NCBI GenBank assembly: GCA_009746045.1
Contig: RPFO01000165.1
Location: 5,255,585-5,319,584 of the forward strand
Direction: 5' to 3'
DNA from: Mesostigma viride
Lineage: Eukaryota; Streptophyta; Mesostigmatophyceae; Mesostigmatales; Mesostigmataceae
DNA length: 64,000 bases
Shown here: positions 9,890 through 21,453 of the stretch, in pieces
How positions within the stretch are numbered: position 1 is the first letter of the stretch
Layout of the letters: each line of letters opens with the position of its first letter
Notes under the pieces: model-generated
Seen by the model: the letters and a program-made list of their open reading frames with translations, nothing else
The model's database searches: none
What the model was told of the DNA's origin: nothing
Position numbers and translations under genes: made by a program

Positions 9890-11559
9890 TGATGCCAGTG
9901 TGGGCTCTTCCGGGGTGTCCTCACCACTCAAGGTATTTTGGTTTCGGTTACAGTACTCGTGTTGTTTTTTAGTTTACATAAGAATGTGTGTGCAAGGGAA
10001 ATTTGTTGTTGCATTCTTCGTGACATCTGCTATACCTGTTCCAATGAGGGCATGCAGAGGCATTATTAATCATTTATTCCATCAATCGTACCAAGGGAGC
10101 GGTTGCAGGGGGTAAATTTTTTTTGGGTGTCGGGGGCAGGCATCAGTTTTTTTTTTTTTTTGAGGAACGGCAGCCCGAGGCATCTTTCATTTAATTCTTT
10201 GATTGATATGGCCGGGGGCAGGCAGGTAAGGTTATTGTTCCTTACTTTTCAGTGGGGAAGTGAATGGGTATCATTTTTCATTGGGGCACCCCACCACATC
10301 CATTTATGCATGCCACCCCACCACATTTATGTAGGCAAGGAATTGTCAAGGAAGCAAGGTAGGGGTTTTGTGCACAGGTACATAGGTTAGCTCCTCGTTT
10401 CTACATGCTAGCCTTCTGGATGTGATGTTTTTGTGGTGCAGAAGCTCTGGACGCCAACAAAGTGGGAATCGTTGACGAGTAAGGAGCTCAAGATATGTTT
10501 GCCCATGCCGTGTATTTTGCATGCATATCATGAATTTTGCGTAGGCTGTTCACAGCCATGTCACCCATCCATAACGTATCATTGGATCATCTCTTGATTT
10601 TTAAAGTTACGGCTGCTGCTGCTACTGCTTGCACTACAATACGCTTCCGCGGACACCTTTTTCAGCGGGGAAAGTGCCCCCGGGCTTCCGGGGCAAATTC
10701 AGCAAGCGCTGCGGAGCTTAGATACTAAAATTTCGTTTTTGGTTCGTACCGTAAAGCCAATCATTTTGCGCCCGGATCAAATTGTGATCTGGTCACTGAA
10801 CACGAAAATTTCAGCGGAACGCACGATACACAAACGCAACTAGAGAAAATTTTCAGTGACGAAAATGTAGTACCGTGTAACCAATCAAAATGTAGTAGGA
10901 CTTCGCTAAAGTCAGGTTCGGAATTCATCCCCGCATGATTCCCCCCGCTACCTAGGTTCAGGCTCCAGTCGATGCTCGCCAAATGGCGCAAAACGAACCA
11001 ACAATTGTTGAATCGACGGTGCGAATCCTCGGTACAGCTCGGGTAACATTCTCACTCATTTCGCGTTAGCTCCTATGAACCGTATTGTAGTGGCTTTCTA
11101 ATGTATGAACTGTATGATTTTCATCCCTTGTATTTCCCGGATTTTCGTATATGTTTGTGGAGCAGAAAAGCGGCACACCGGCGAAGCGCCAACGCACCTG
11201 GAGCAAGGATTCGTAGTCGCATTTCGGAAAACTGCCATGGGTTGCCGGGGCGCTGCATGCCAGGGTCGATTGGCTCGTGTAGAATGCCAAAAAACACAGC
11301 CATGTTTCCAACGTAGCAGATTCATTGGATGAGAAATTCAGCATGGTCAGATGGGAAATGGGAGGCCATATTACATACATGGGCCCAGCTAGCAAATGCG
11401 GGGTGGTCAGCAAATGCAGTGAATATTTGTCATCATTTATATGGCTAACTATTTTGATAATAAAAGAATTTGTCCTCCTAGCATTGTTTGCAACAATGCT
11501 GATTCTTATGCTGGCAGATTGCCGCTGCTAGCATAAGGTCTATGGTTTGCATTTTCTCA
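9890..11559. other. Intergenic or unresolved sequence
   Basis: No convincing gene. A possible short exon lies at about 10441-10495 (after GTGGTGCAG, reading KLWTPTKWESLTSKELK), but no donor or partner exon was found. Short ORFs on both strands near 11066-11413 overlap each other and match nothing known. The area 10745-10900 is richer in A/T with AAAATTTTC-type motifs. Confidence 0.4.
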
Positions 11560-11887
11560 GTATTCTCAGTCCCTTGTTGTTCTCAGTTTTCTCAATATTC
11601 TCAGTTTTCTCAATATTCTCAGTTTTCTCAATATTCTCAGTTTTCTCAATATTCTCAGCCTGTGCACTATTCTCGATCCCCAATTCCCGTTATTCTCAAA
11701 TATTCTCACCCCTTATGCTCAGCATATTCTCAGAAATTCTCAGCTATTCTCAGCCAATTCTCAGATATTCTCTGATATTCTCTAATATTCTCAGCATATT
11801 CTCAGACATTCTCAGAAATTCTCAGATATTCTCAGATATTCTCAGCCAAAAAACAGCAATTCTCAAAAATTCTCAACCAATTCTCAG
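11560..11887. repeat. TTCTCA satellite (18-bp unit plus degenerate part)
   Basis: Four near-perfect 18-bp units (TTTTCTCAATATTCTCAG) occupy 11587-11658. The rest up to 11887 is a degenerate series of ATTCTCAG/AATTCTCAG units. The forward strand lacks G over long stretches. Open frames across it are artefacts of the repeat. Confidence 0.9.
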
Positions 11888-12349
11888 CTGAGTTCCTAGT
11901 GGTGCCCAAGATTCCGCGCAAAGGTTGCTAATGGTCTTCCGGATGTGCAGTAAGTGCGGTAAAAGCTGCGAAAGTTGCTTATAATAATGCCCGTATAAAG
12001 CTCTTCTTTGCGACAGTGTTTTCCAAGCGAGTTCGTTGTTCTTTTTACGCTAGATACAATTAAAGGCAAAGGGGGCCATCGTTTTAAGTAGTCGGCAGTG
12101 CGCTTTCGAGAGTTTGATGGGTCGAGCAGACGAGTCCTCGCCACGACAGGCCGGGCTCAAGCTTCGCATCTCCCGGCAGCCATAAAGAAGCGCAGATTAA
12201 GCGTGGTGAGCGAGCTAGAGGGCCCAGAATCGTTGCTAAAGCAAGGCAGCTTCTCAAATGGTAGAGAGCTCGATTAATAAGACTTTCTCAAGGCCATTAT
12301 GCAGTGGTTATTGCCACATTGTCCACATGTTTGCCCTTGTCTTTGTGAT
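11888..12349. other. Intergenic, nothing recognised
   Basis: No coding sense, RNA gene or repeat was identified between the satellite and the TTAA-flanked element. Confidence 0.5.
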
Positions 12350-12353
12350 TTAA

Positions 12354-14228
12354 GGGGAGGTGGCACCCCAAAAAACTTAAAACTTGACCCATGCTAATAT
12401 CACTTGAATTTCAGTTGCACCATGCTAAATTATGATTGGGGGCACTAAATAACATCTCTAGTGAGTTGTCCATGCACTTGTTGGGGGTACTACCCCCACA
12501 TATACGCCAATATAGCGCTATAAATAGAAAAAGACGCTAATTAGGGCTATGTATGCCCCAGCCCATGCACTCATTTGTTGGCAAAAAAAAATGTAGCGTC
12601 TATAGTTCCCTGAGTTTGTAGCTTGCTGAGCTATTTACATCATGAAAATGACAAAACCTTGAACAGTTATTAATTTCCCCGCAAAAGTACCCTTTTTTTA
12701 CCGGACATTGGGAATAAACATGTCATAAACACTTCAGATTAGGCAACAAAATGTAGCGAAAATCCGGCTAACAGGGGGACAGCAGTGGTCCAAGTCCCAG
12801 GTCATTCCGACAAGTCTAGCTCAAGTTATTGCGTTTGGCGTGCTAAAACCTGAACATACGCTAAATGAGGTTTTTCTGTGTATAAGGCCACCTAGGCATC
12901 ATGTTTTCCATCCAAGAAGCCAAAAAACATGCCCAACTCGATCACACAACATAAGAAAAGGCTAGGCACCTCATCTGCCCTCCCCTGCCCTCAGCATGGC
13001 CAGCCTTGCCAGCGTGCGCATAGCAACACCATCGCTAGGCATACACGCACCAAGAGAGCATACACTAAGCTCAGCCCAAGGTTACCATGTAAATTTATGC
13101 CAAGAACTCAGCAAGTATACGTGTAAAAACCTTAGAAAGACTGCCCAAGCAATAGAGGCAACTGCAGCCTGCAAACTTGGCAGCAAATCATACATGTTGT
13201 ATGCCAAGCATTCACATCCTATCCAGCTTGCCTTGCTGCACACATAGCAGGGAAGTCTTAATGGTTATAGCTCAAGGAAAGCAATGGAAACACCTATCTA
13301 ATGCAATGCCACTCATGCAGTATGGCCAGCAAAAGAACCACTCTCACCTTCCTTTCCAATAGGGCAATTTGCTAAGAAGCTGATGCCAGCTTGTTAGCCT
13401 CTAGGCACATGCCGGATGTCGTTCTAAAACAGGCGTGTCAGATCCGGCACATAACAAAGCGTCTGAGCAAGGTCACGTCCAAAGGATTATGGAAAACAAA
13501 TGTCAACACATTACCAACAACTTGACCTCGGCGCATTTAGCATGCCAGCCACAAACTACACGAAATAGCTAGGAATCTGACGATGCAACCGAAAGAAATG
13601 GAGCGCTTCCTGCAGGGAAACTGCCCGAAAAAAAGGCGAAAGGCCGACGTTAATGCACCTGCCTGCGTGGAAATGTTTCATGCATAAACTGGCACGCAAG
13701 CTCGAACAATAAAAGACATCATCCATTGATCAGGCGAACAAGGAAGGTGCGCCTTCCGTGAATACGTCGAAGGCGACATGCGCAGGCCTGCGTAGGTTCT
13801 TACCTTGAATGCCGGAAATGTAAAAGAAACCGGGAAGCTTCGGCACAAACTCGACAACACCATTAAGTTAGCTTCATAATCGCTCTTTAGAGCCTACGTT
13901 GCCTCACAATAGCTGCCGTAAACCTGCATTAAATTTCATGATCCGCAAGAGAAATTATATCCTGGACCCCCGCGCCCGTAGCCGTTCGAGAAATTAGCGA
14001 TATTGCAAACCGTAAACTTTCCGCCACGCAATGAGGTCATCAACTAATCTTCTGCGAAATTCAAGCATTTTTTCTAGCTGTTTACGTGCCATATCGATTA
14101 ATATTGCATAAAGGCATGCCGCCATGGCCACTTCCGCGAGGGTTGAGCGGTCCGGGCACACATTATACACCGTACGGACGGTACCGCGAATTTTTTGGCG
14201 CGGAAAATATTCGGCGCGCCACGTCCCC
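12354..14228. mobile_element. TTAA-flanked non-autonomous element, copy 1
   Basis: Both sides are flanked by TTAA (12350-12353 and 14229-14232). The left end begins GGGGAGGTGGCACCCC and the right end, inverted, begins GGGGACGTGGCGCGCC, an 11-bp terminal inverted repeat with one mismatch. The part from 12799 onward is similar to 16977-17040 plus 18745-20523, including GACAAGTCTAGCTCAAGTTA, the GGCACCTCATCTGCCCTC block and the GCGGAAAATATTCGSCGCGC end. No transposase ORF was found. TTAA target use resembles piggyBac, although GGG termini are not its usual start. Confidence 0.7.
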
Positions 14229-14439
14229 TTAAAGACTGTTTCAAAGAGGGATAGGGTAACGTTTCCAACGTTATTGCTCATTCATTACTGTGAAGAAAAA
14301 GCCTTTGCAATTACTGATAACGAGATGCAAGCTGCCTCAAACAAATTACCCAGGCAATTCAAGTTATGCAAGGTGAGGCCGTGCATGGCTGATATTGCCT
14401 TCGTGCGCGAGTTGAGCAGGTGGCTGGCTGGGTGTGTGG

Positions 14440-15660
14440 CTGCCGCTATGTGAGCGGGGCGTGGGGGGGGGGTTGCGATGGTGCGGGCATGCGAGGGCGA
14501 ATGGGCGGGCACATGCCTGGCTGGTTTGGGTGTTGGGTAGTTAGGTGGTTCGGTGATTGGTGGGTTGTTGAGTGGTTAGGTGGTTAGGTGGTTGTGTAGC
14601 TGGGTGATTGGTTGGTTGGTTGGTTGGTTGGTAACTTGGTTGGTTGGTTGCCCAGGGAGTCTTGCGTGGGAGGCTTAGTTAGGCTGTAGATGCTTCAAGG
14701 GATGCCTAGGCGTGGGTGGGTTCCATGGCAGGTGGCTGGCTGAAAGGAGGATGCCGTGGTGAATGGCTGGCCGAGTAGCTGGGAGCACAGGCAGTTGGAG
14801 AGGGTGGGTGGGTGGATGGCTGGTCATGGTGGGTGGATAAGTGCAAGGGCCGGTTGGTTGTAGGCGGATGGCCAGGTGGCTGCATGATTGATAAGCTTTG
14901 GGGACTGCGAAGTGGGTGGGTTGTTGGATTCGTGAGTGAAACAATGTCACGTTTTCGAGGGTGGTGGCTTGGTGCCGAGTTGGTGGTTGGTTGGTTAGGG
15001 ATGCGTGTGGGTGGGTGGGTTGGTGGGGTGGGCCATGGGTGGTTGGTGGCTGGTGGATGTGTACGTAGATGACTGCTAGGTGTGGTACGCCGGTGGGTGG
15101 GCCCAGGGACGGGCACTAGATGGACGGGTGGGCACACAGATATGGATGTGTGGATGGGTTTATGGTTGGGACCGTCTCACCTATCGCGGGAAGGGCTGTG
15201 CACGTAAGGGGTGAGGTAGGTGGCTGGCTGGCTGAGAAACTGATGCATGTGTGGGTGGGTCAGTGGGTATAAGGGTGTGGGGGCAGTGAGTGGTTGAGTG
15301 GGTTGATGTTAGTGGGTGGGTCAAGGGTGGGTGGTCGGAGGGGTGCATATGGGGCCAGCTGGCTGGGTGTTTCGGTGGTTGGGTGGTTGGGTGGTTGGCT
15401 CATTGGATGGGTGAATGCCTCCTTACTACCTGATTGGTGTGTGGGTTGCGCAGGTGCCTTGGTGGGTGGGTGGATGGGTGCCTAGGTGCACGCGTGGTTA
15501 TAAAACTAGGTGGGTTAGCACGTGCGCGGCTGGCTGGGTAGGTGGGTCACTGGGTGTGTGGACCGGTGGGTGTCTGGGTGCACGGGCACGCGAGTGTGTG
15601 AGCAGTTGTGTGGGTAGGTGGCCAGGTGGCTGCATGGGTGGGTGACTGCATGGTTGGCTC
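14440..15660. repeat. GT-rich low-complexity tract
   Basis: The forward strand is dominated by TGG, GTTGG and GGTGGGT words, including runs of TTGG (near 14604-14650). There is no fixed long period, and several frames stay open only because of composition. No gene is supported here. Confidence 0.8.
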
Positions 15661-16687
15661 GGTGCACACAAAGTGTAAGAGATGGAGACATGGGATATGC
15701 CAATGCCATACCATGTGAGCATACGCGGATGCCAGGTAACATGTGCCAACCTTGTTGTCACTTCACCTCGCTCGGCATATTCTCGACATGCATGCATTAC
15801 ACATAGCTTATATCATGCGTGGTGGGTGTTGGTAGCATTCAAGTGGCTGTGTTAGTGACGTGGCATGTTTTGTTCACCTTTCCTTCCCATTTTGCAAAGT
15901 GCCAAGTGGTTTAGAGGTATGTTGTCGTGGGCTATAAATATGGACATGCAGTGCACATCACAGCTTTGTGGCATACTGGCAATGTCTACCTTACATTATG
16001 CATTATGCTAGCAATGGTCACCACTCAGGCATTCACATGCACCAAGGTTTTGCACACTGTTTGTACTAGTCATTCTTGAGTTGCCTGCAAAGATTTAACA
16101 TGATGTGCCCCAGCTTGGGGAGTGTTTCGGTGGTTAGCGTTGTTAAAATTGTGAGTAAAAAGGCAAAAAATGGTGACAAATGCTGGCAAATGTCACCATT
16201 TCGGGCTCTGCAAACTGAATTCTTGCACATGGCTTGTTGAGACCATGCGTCAGGTGCTGGCATGATTGCAATAAGTTTCGGTGGCATTCTGACATTATTT
16301 GGATTAAAAATTGATTTAAAATGGCCATGAATGACAAATGCTAGCAAAATTTTGCAAGCATTTGTCACTAATTAGGGCTCAAAATGGCGTAGAACTTTGT
16401 ACAAGGTCAGAACAACTATTATTCGTCACCATTGCAAGTTACAGCATAATATGAGATCAATTATTGTTTCTATGCAAGTGCAAGTGGTTTAGGTGACCAT
16501 GCAATGTTGGCCTTGGATCTGGAGTTAACTTAAGCAGGGAATATAATGTAAACTTTTTTACTCAACTACTCCACCCCTAGCCAGACACATCGCGGGGAGT
16601 GTTGGGATCCATTCCTAGGTCAATCTGACTATAAACTTGCCATGGGCCATAATTTATGTAAAAAAAAGGCCATTTCAAGGTGTTGTG
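15661..16687. other. Intergenic DNA with two related palindromes
   Basis: No gene recognised. An 11-bp inverted repeat around a 12-base loop lies at 16168-16201 (AAATGGTGACA and TGTCACCATTT). A nearly perfect 34-bp palindrome lies at 16333-16366 (GACAAATGCT and AGCATTTGTC arms). Both contain GACAAATGCTNGCAAA and both are followed by a GGGCTC word, so they look like relatives of one small element. Confidence 0.6.
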
Positions 16688-16866
16688 CTGGTGCCTTCTC
16701 AAACAAAGTGAACCTGAAAGCATGCACAGATGACCCCTCTGGCAGTTTGTGCTCCAAGGAAAACGCGATATTCTTTCCCAGTTGTGCTGGCTCGCTGCAA
16801 GCTTCGATTTCATATCCCACACTCACCAAATGCCGTCCTATCCTCTGTGCATGCTTTCAGGTCCAC
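16688..16866. repeat. Fragment of the 142-bp repeat family with an inverted end
   Basis: Positions 16688-16733 match the last 46 bases of the repeats at 3790-3931 and 6443-6584. Positions 16838-16866 carry the same terminal block inverted (CTCTGTGCATGCTTTCAG). The two face each other across about 105 unrelated bases, which looks like a miniature element or two partial insertions. Confidence 0.7.
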
Positions 16867-16976
16867 ATGCAACTAGGCAAGGAATATCATCAACATCATC
16901 CTCATCATCACTAATACCTTCCCCATCGCCCCCCTGCCCCTCCCTTTGCATCACGTCGTGGCAGCCAACCTTAAAA

Positions 16977-19900
16977 CAGGTCATTCCGACAAGTCTAGCT
17001 CAAGTTATAAGGTGATGCGTGCTAAAACCTGAACATAAGCTTAACCCCTAAATGGTCTGAGATCCTGCCGATAAATCGGCTGGATCTTCACAATTTTGCA
17101 AACCAGATGCCATCCAACCTACCCATATCCAATGGCTGTCCTTGGGGGCCAAGCATGTCCATGAGTTGCCCTTCGGGTTGGTATATCACAACCTCACATA
17201 TATGCAGGGTAGGCCATATATAACTGCCGTCAAAGTCAGGGGGGTCAAGACGCGCGTTTTCATTTTTGGTAGAATGTGCATTTTGAATTATGTTATAAGA
17301 CCTAGGCACCTACCACTTCAGGGATGATAAACAATTAGTTGCTGAACAGTTTGAGCCATTGGGGTCATCATTTGGGTGGGTATACCAGCAGTTACACCCA
17401 GTACAGCCCATAGGGGTACCGTTGGTAAAAAGCAACCAAGGGGGTAAGGGTGGGCATACTACCTACTAATATGGCCACCAACTATGCCAAACAATACATT
17501 TCCCTTCCACAATGATGGGGAAACATAACTGCATCATCACACTGCCCTTACATGGCACCTATGTGCAGGTGCTACCTTGTCCATGCACGTAGGTAACGTG
17601 GTACGGTTACCCTACTACGCAAGGCATGCATTCTAGGAGGCAGCCACCAACAAACTAGTGATGTTGAGCCTATTTCAGCCTGCCCTAGCAAGGATAAACT
17701 AGGCCTAACTAAGCTGCTATAGCTTGCCAGGTGATGGCCAGCACACCTGGTGGCACATGCTGTCAATGGGAAGCTTTTACTCACCAGTTACGTGCTTGAT
17801 GATGCCACAGAGACCAGCCAACTGCCTCACACTCATGCAATATGTGTATGGGAAATGTATAACAAACATATATGGAGGTATTCAAACCCATACAGCCTCT
17901 AAAACTTATCACCATCACCCTGTGGCAGGTCAACTGACTGAGGGAAGCATCTAAGAAGGGTGTTTTAGAAAGGGGCCAGGCCAGGGTCAAGAAAGAGCAT
18001 GAATAATGCAAAAAGAATGTGCTACACAAGCTAGAACGTATATATAAACGTCAAACATCGATAGGAAAACGATGCTTAAGCTTTACCAGGCATGGATGGC
18101 GTTACCTTGGCCCAGGCGGTGGCCGCAAAATGGCGCATTTCGGCACACCAAAGTTGTGCAGCATGGTCGCTGGATTCGGCGATTTCTGGCCACCCTTGCA
18201 CGTTTACGACTAATATGTATCATAAAAAGTACAAAGAAACCGATATATCCTTTAAAATACGCCGGAAAGGTATTGCTGTCAACGTTTCTATCGTCCGGCC
18301 TAATCGCAGTTTTTTCCAGCAAGAACGCTGCCGACACCTATCAAATGGCATTCCCGCGAACCAAAAATTGGCCTGTATGATCTTTAGGACATATAAAATC
18401 AATATCCTAAGTTTGGTCAGAAAATTCTAACGAAAACGTAAATGCCATGCGTGGGCGCAAGCCGCCATGGCCAGGTCGCCGTTTTCCGGAATGCACGTTG
18501 TACGTGAAAAAGTACCCTGACCCCTTGTACTTTGACCGGCCAGAACACCTCTATAACTTTGTCAGAAGTATGCAAACCCATATACCATGCTTTAGAGTAT
18601 TTTATAAACTTTCGATCTTCTCAGCTAAACTTTTCCTAATTCTCAATAGTTTTCGCGGCATTTGGTCGCCCGAGAAGGGGCCGATGCATCGGCTGGAACT
18701 CGATTTTTGGCGGAAAATCGGCCGCAAGACCATTTAGGGGTTAAGGAGTTTTTTCTTTGTATATGGCCGCATAGGCATGCTGTTTTCCATCCAAAAAGCC
18801 AGCAGAAAGCATGCCCTGCTCGAGCACAAAACATAAGCTAACGGCTAGGCACCTCATCTGCCCTCACCTGCCCTCGGCATGGCCAACCTTGCCAACGCAA
18901 GCACAGCAACAATCGCCGGCTAGGCATACATGCCAAGAGAGCATACACTTTACTCAACCCAAGGTTACCTTGTAATCTTCATGCCAAGAACTCACCAGAT
19001 CTATGATCAAAAGCACATATAATTAACTCTAGCACACACATTGTGCATGACGACACATGCTCAAGGTTGGGGGTCACTGTGGCACGCACTGATGGGTTTC
19101 CTAGACGACCACCTGACAAGGCGCTAAGGACCACTCAAAGGCAAGTAAACACAGTCACACTTTACATGCCATCAACACGCATCAAATCCATGCTTAATAT
19201 GTTATGAAGTACAAAGGAGTGGCCACGCACCTCATACTCCTTCACCGTCCCTCGAGCATGGCTAGACTTATAAGTACGTGAATAGCAATAGTGATGATGG
19301 CACTAACATGCATTACCAGCATTTTCTATGTTTCTCCCAGGTTAGAGTGTAAGGGTTATGCCAACCAAGCTTATCAACACAGCAACAACTACCCTACATG
19401 GGCAACAAACTGGAACTATGGAGGCCAAGTAACCAAGGAGATCATGGCATACAAGGAGATCATGCAGTCAACCATGTCAACCATGGTTGGCTCAGCACAT
19501 TGCTGTCTTGTCACATCATCATAACAAGGAAATTAAGCTCAAATAAACCAATGATGGCAGCTATCTACATGCAACCACACAAATGCAATACCTCCAACAT
19601 GATCGTCGATAAAAAGTCCTCCTTCCCTGAAAGATAAAATGCAAAGAAACCAGTGGTGACCGTTCAGCTTCTGAGCGCTGTGATGCCGCTGCGAAGAAAG
19701 GGTGCGTCACTATCACACAACAAGAAGCGTCCATACGCACAACATCCTTGCCAGAACACGTGCTATGAAATCCCTTACGCCTTCCCTAGGATATATAGGC
19801 TGAGACTGAAGCGGATTTGATCAAGACATCAACGAAAACAAGCTAAAGCTGCCAGGTATTCGTCAACACGACGGCAAGGAACGGAGAGTTATAACTGGCG

Positions 19901-20523
19901 GCAACTGACCAAAACGAACGCAAAAAACTTCGAACGATGAGCTCCTAGCCAGAAAGAACTGATAGTAGATAACAGTCGCCACAAATCTACACCTTGCCGG
20001 CTCGTAGATCCCTCGCCCAGGCGCGCGACAATGGCCGTTCTTCAATGGTTCCAAGGTTCCGACATGCACTGCGCAGGCCTGAAGAAATACTTACCGAGAA
20101 TTGCCGAAAATGTAGCAAAAACCACCCGTTCGGTTTAGAATTCGATGCAACCGACATGAATGCATCCTTCACGGTCAAAAAGACCCCCAAAACTGCGAAT
20201 TTACTGCCGCTATCATGAATTCTATTTTATTCCGCGCGACCAAAAAATGCAGATTAACCCCCATGCCGATGGCGGTAAAAGAAAGCAGCGATATTGTAAA
20301 CCAGCCACCTGCTGCCGCAACCCAACACCATTAAATCATCGTCTTCAACATCCAAGCATTTTTTTGCATTTCTCTAGCATTCTCTAGCATTGCTAGTTTC
20401 GCCTAAACGCAGTCGCCATGGCCACTTCCGCAAGTGGTGCGTGCACGGAGCACCCACTTTTCACAGTACGGCCGGTGCCGCGAATATTTTTCGCGCGGAA
20501 AATATTCGCCGCGCCACGTCCCC
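16977..20523. mobile_element. TTAA-flanked element, copy 2, left-truncated and split
   Basis: Homology with copy 1 starts at AGGTCATTCCGACAAG (16977), is interrupted at 17045-18740 by another element, and resumes through to the right terminus CCACGTCCCC (20514-20523). The right flank is TTAC instead of TTAA, one base from the expected target. The 445 bases that begin copy 1 are missing. Copy 2 is more diverged and somewhat longer in its second half. No protein-coding content. Confidence 0.65.
17045..18740. mobile_element. piggyBac-like non-autonomous element nested in copy 2
   Basis: The 1,696-bp insert has a perfect 14-bp terminal inverted repeat (CCCCTAAATGGTCT) and is bounded by TTAA at 17041-17044 and 18741-18744. 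Near each end is a 14-bp palindrome, GCCGATAAATCGGC on the left and GCCGATGCATCGGC on the right. Copy 1 of the outer family lacks the insert and reads straight through the homologous site. CCC termini with a TTAA duplication fit the piggyBac superfamily. No transposase was found. Confidence 0.75.
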
Positions 20524-21453
20524 TTACTTAATTAATTAATTAATTAATTGCTGTCAGGGAGCCGCCAGCTCCATTGCCAGCTGCCAAGTCCGTGGAAGGG
20601 TACTGTACTGTGGTGTCGTCGTAAGCTAGTCGGAGCGCGGGGCGGGGGTCCGCCAGACCGACCGCCAGGGCCTCGGTCTAGGGGCTGATTTCTAGACCAG
20701 CCGCTCGGACCTCCAGGGCCAAACAGTCCAGCCAGAGCTGGGCAGAAGTAGGTGAGTGAGTGTAATGTCGTCGGCATAATAAACGAGGTCCGCTAGCAGA
20801 TTCTGCGCAGTGGTTGCTTCCCCGGCGCCATGATCCTAGCCAGATGGCTCTGTTATAAGCGGAAACATATGGCTGCTGCAGTTGTGGCAACACCGTGGCC
20901 TGTCCAGAAGCGCACAGGAGGATGCATGCAAACGCAGAAATGACTGTTTTAAAGTTTTGACAATTATGCACACCAAACAACCTGTTTTTACCTGTAACCC
21001 ATCCTTGGCCTCATTTACGGAACTAAACGGCCAATGAGTGGTTCGCAAGGCAACGTCTGTGTTGTTAGGTCTTATGTGCGCTCCACGGGCCCCGCACTAG
21101 TGTCTGCAAGTGGAAGCATGGTTTTCCCTACAGCAGCACGTCACCCTGGCTTCATATTATTCGTCCCAACCTAGCTACCATTCTGCTGGCGGACGTGGGG
21201 ACACATTGACTTGCAGGGTACAGCGTGCAGAGCATGGTGTCAATTACACTCCCACCACTTGGCACAATCCGGTATTAAGTAGTTCTGCGATCTTTGCGAC
21301 AGGCGCTGGACAATTAGACATTGCCACTGATGTGGTTCTAAAAACACTGCGCTAAAGTGAAACGGGATTTGCTAGTGGTATTTAGAGGAGCTTCGTGGTC
21401 AGATCTCATATTTCCCACATTCTACTAGGTACATGATTAACGAACACCCTGCA
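20524..21453. other. 3' flank of the SWAP gene
   Basis: It begins with a TTAATTAATTAA run (20524-20550). The remainder probably includes the 3' UTR of the minus-strand gene ending at 21454. No independent gene or RNA was recognised. Confidence 0.5.

Noticed and set aside
11066-11413. Small gene on either strand
   Set aside because: Overlapping ORFs on both strands, no recognisable motif, no splice or codon-use support.
14440-15660. Possible Trp/Gly-rich or Pro/Thr-rich proteins in the GT-rich tract
   Set aside because: Open in several frames on both strands with no domain and no splice context; compositional.
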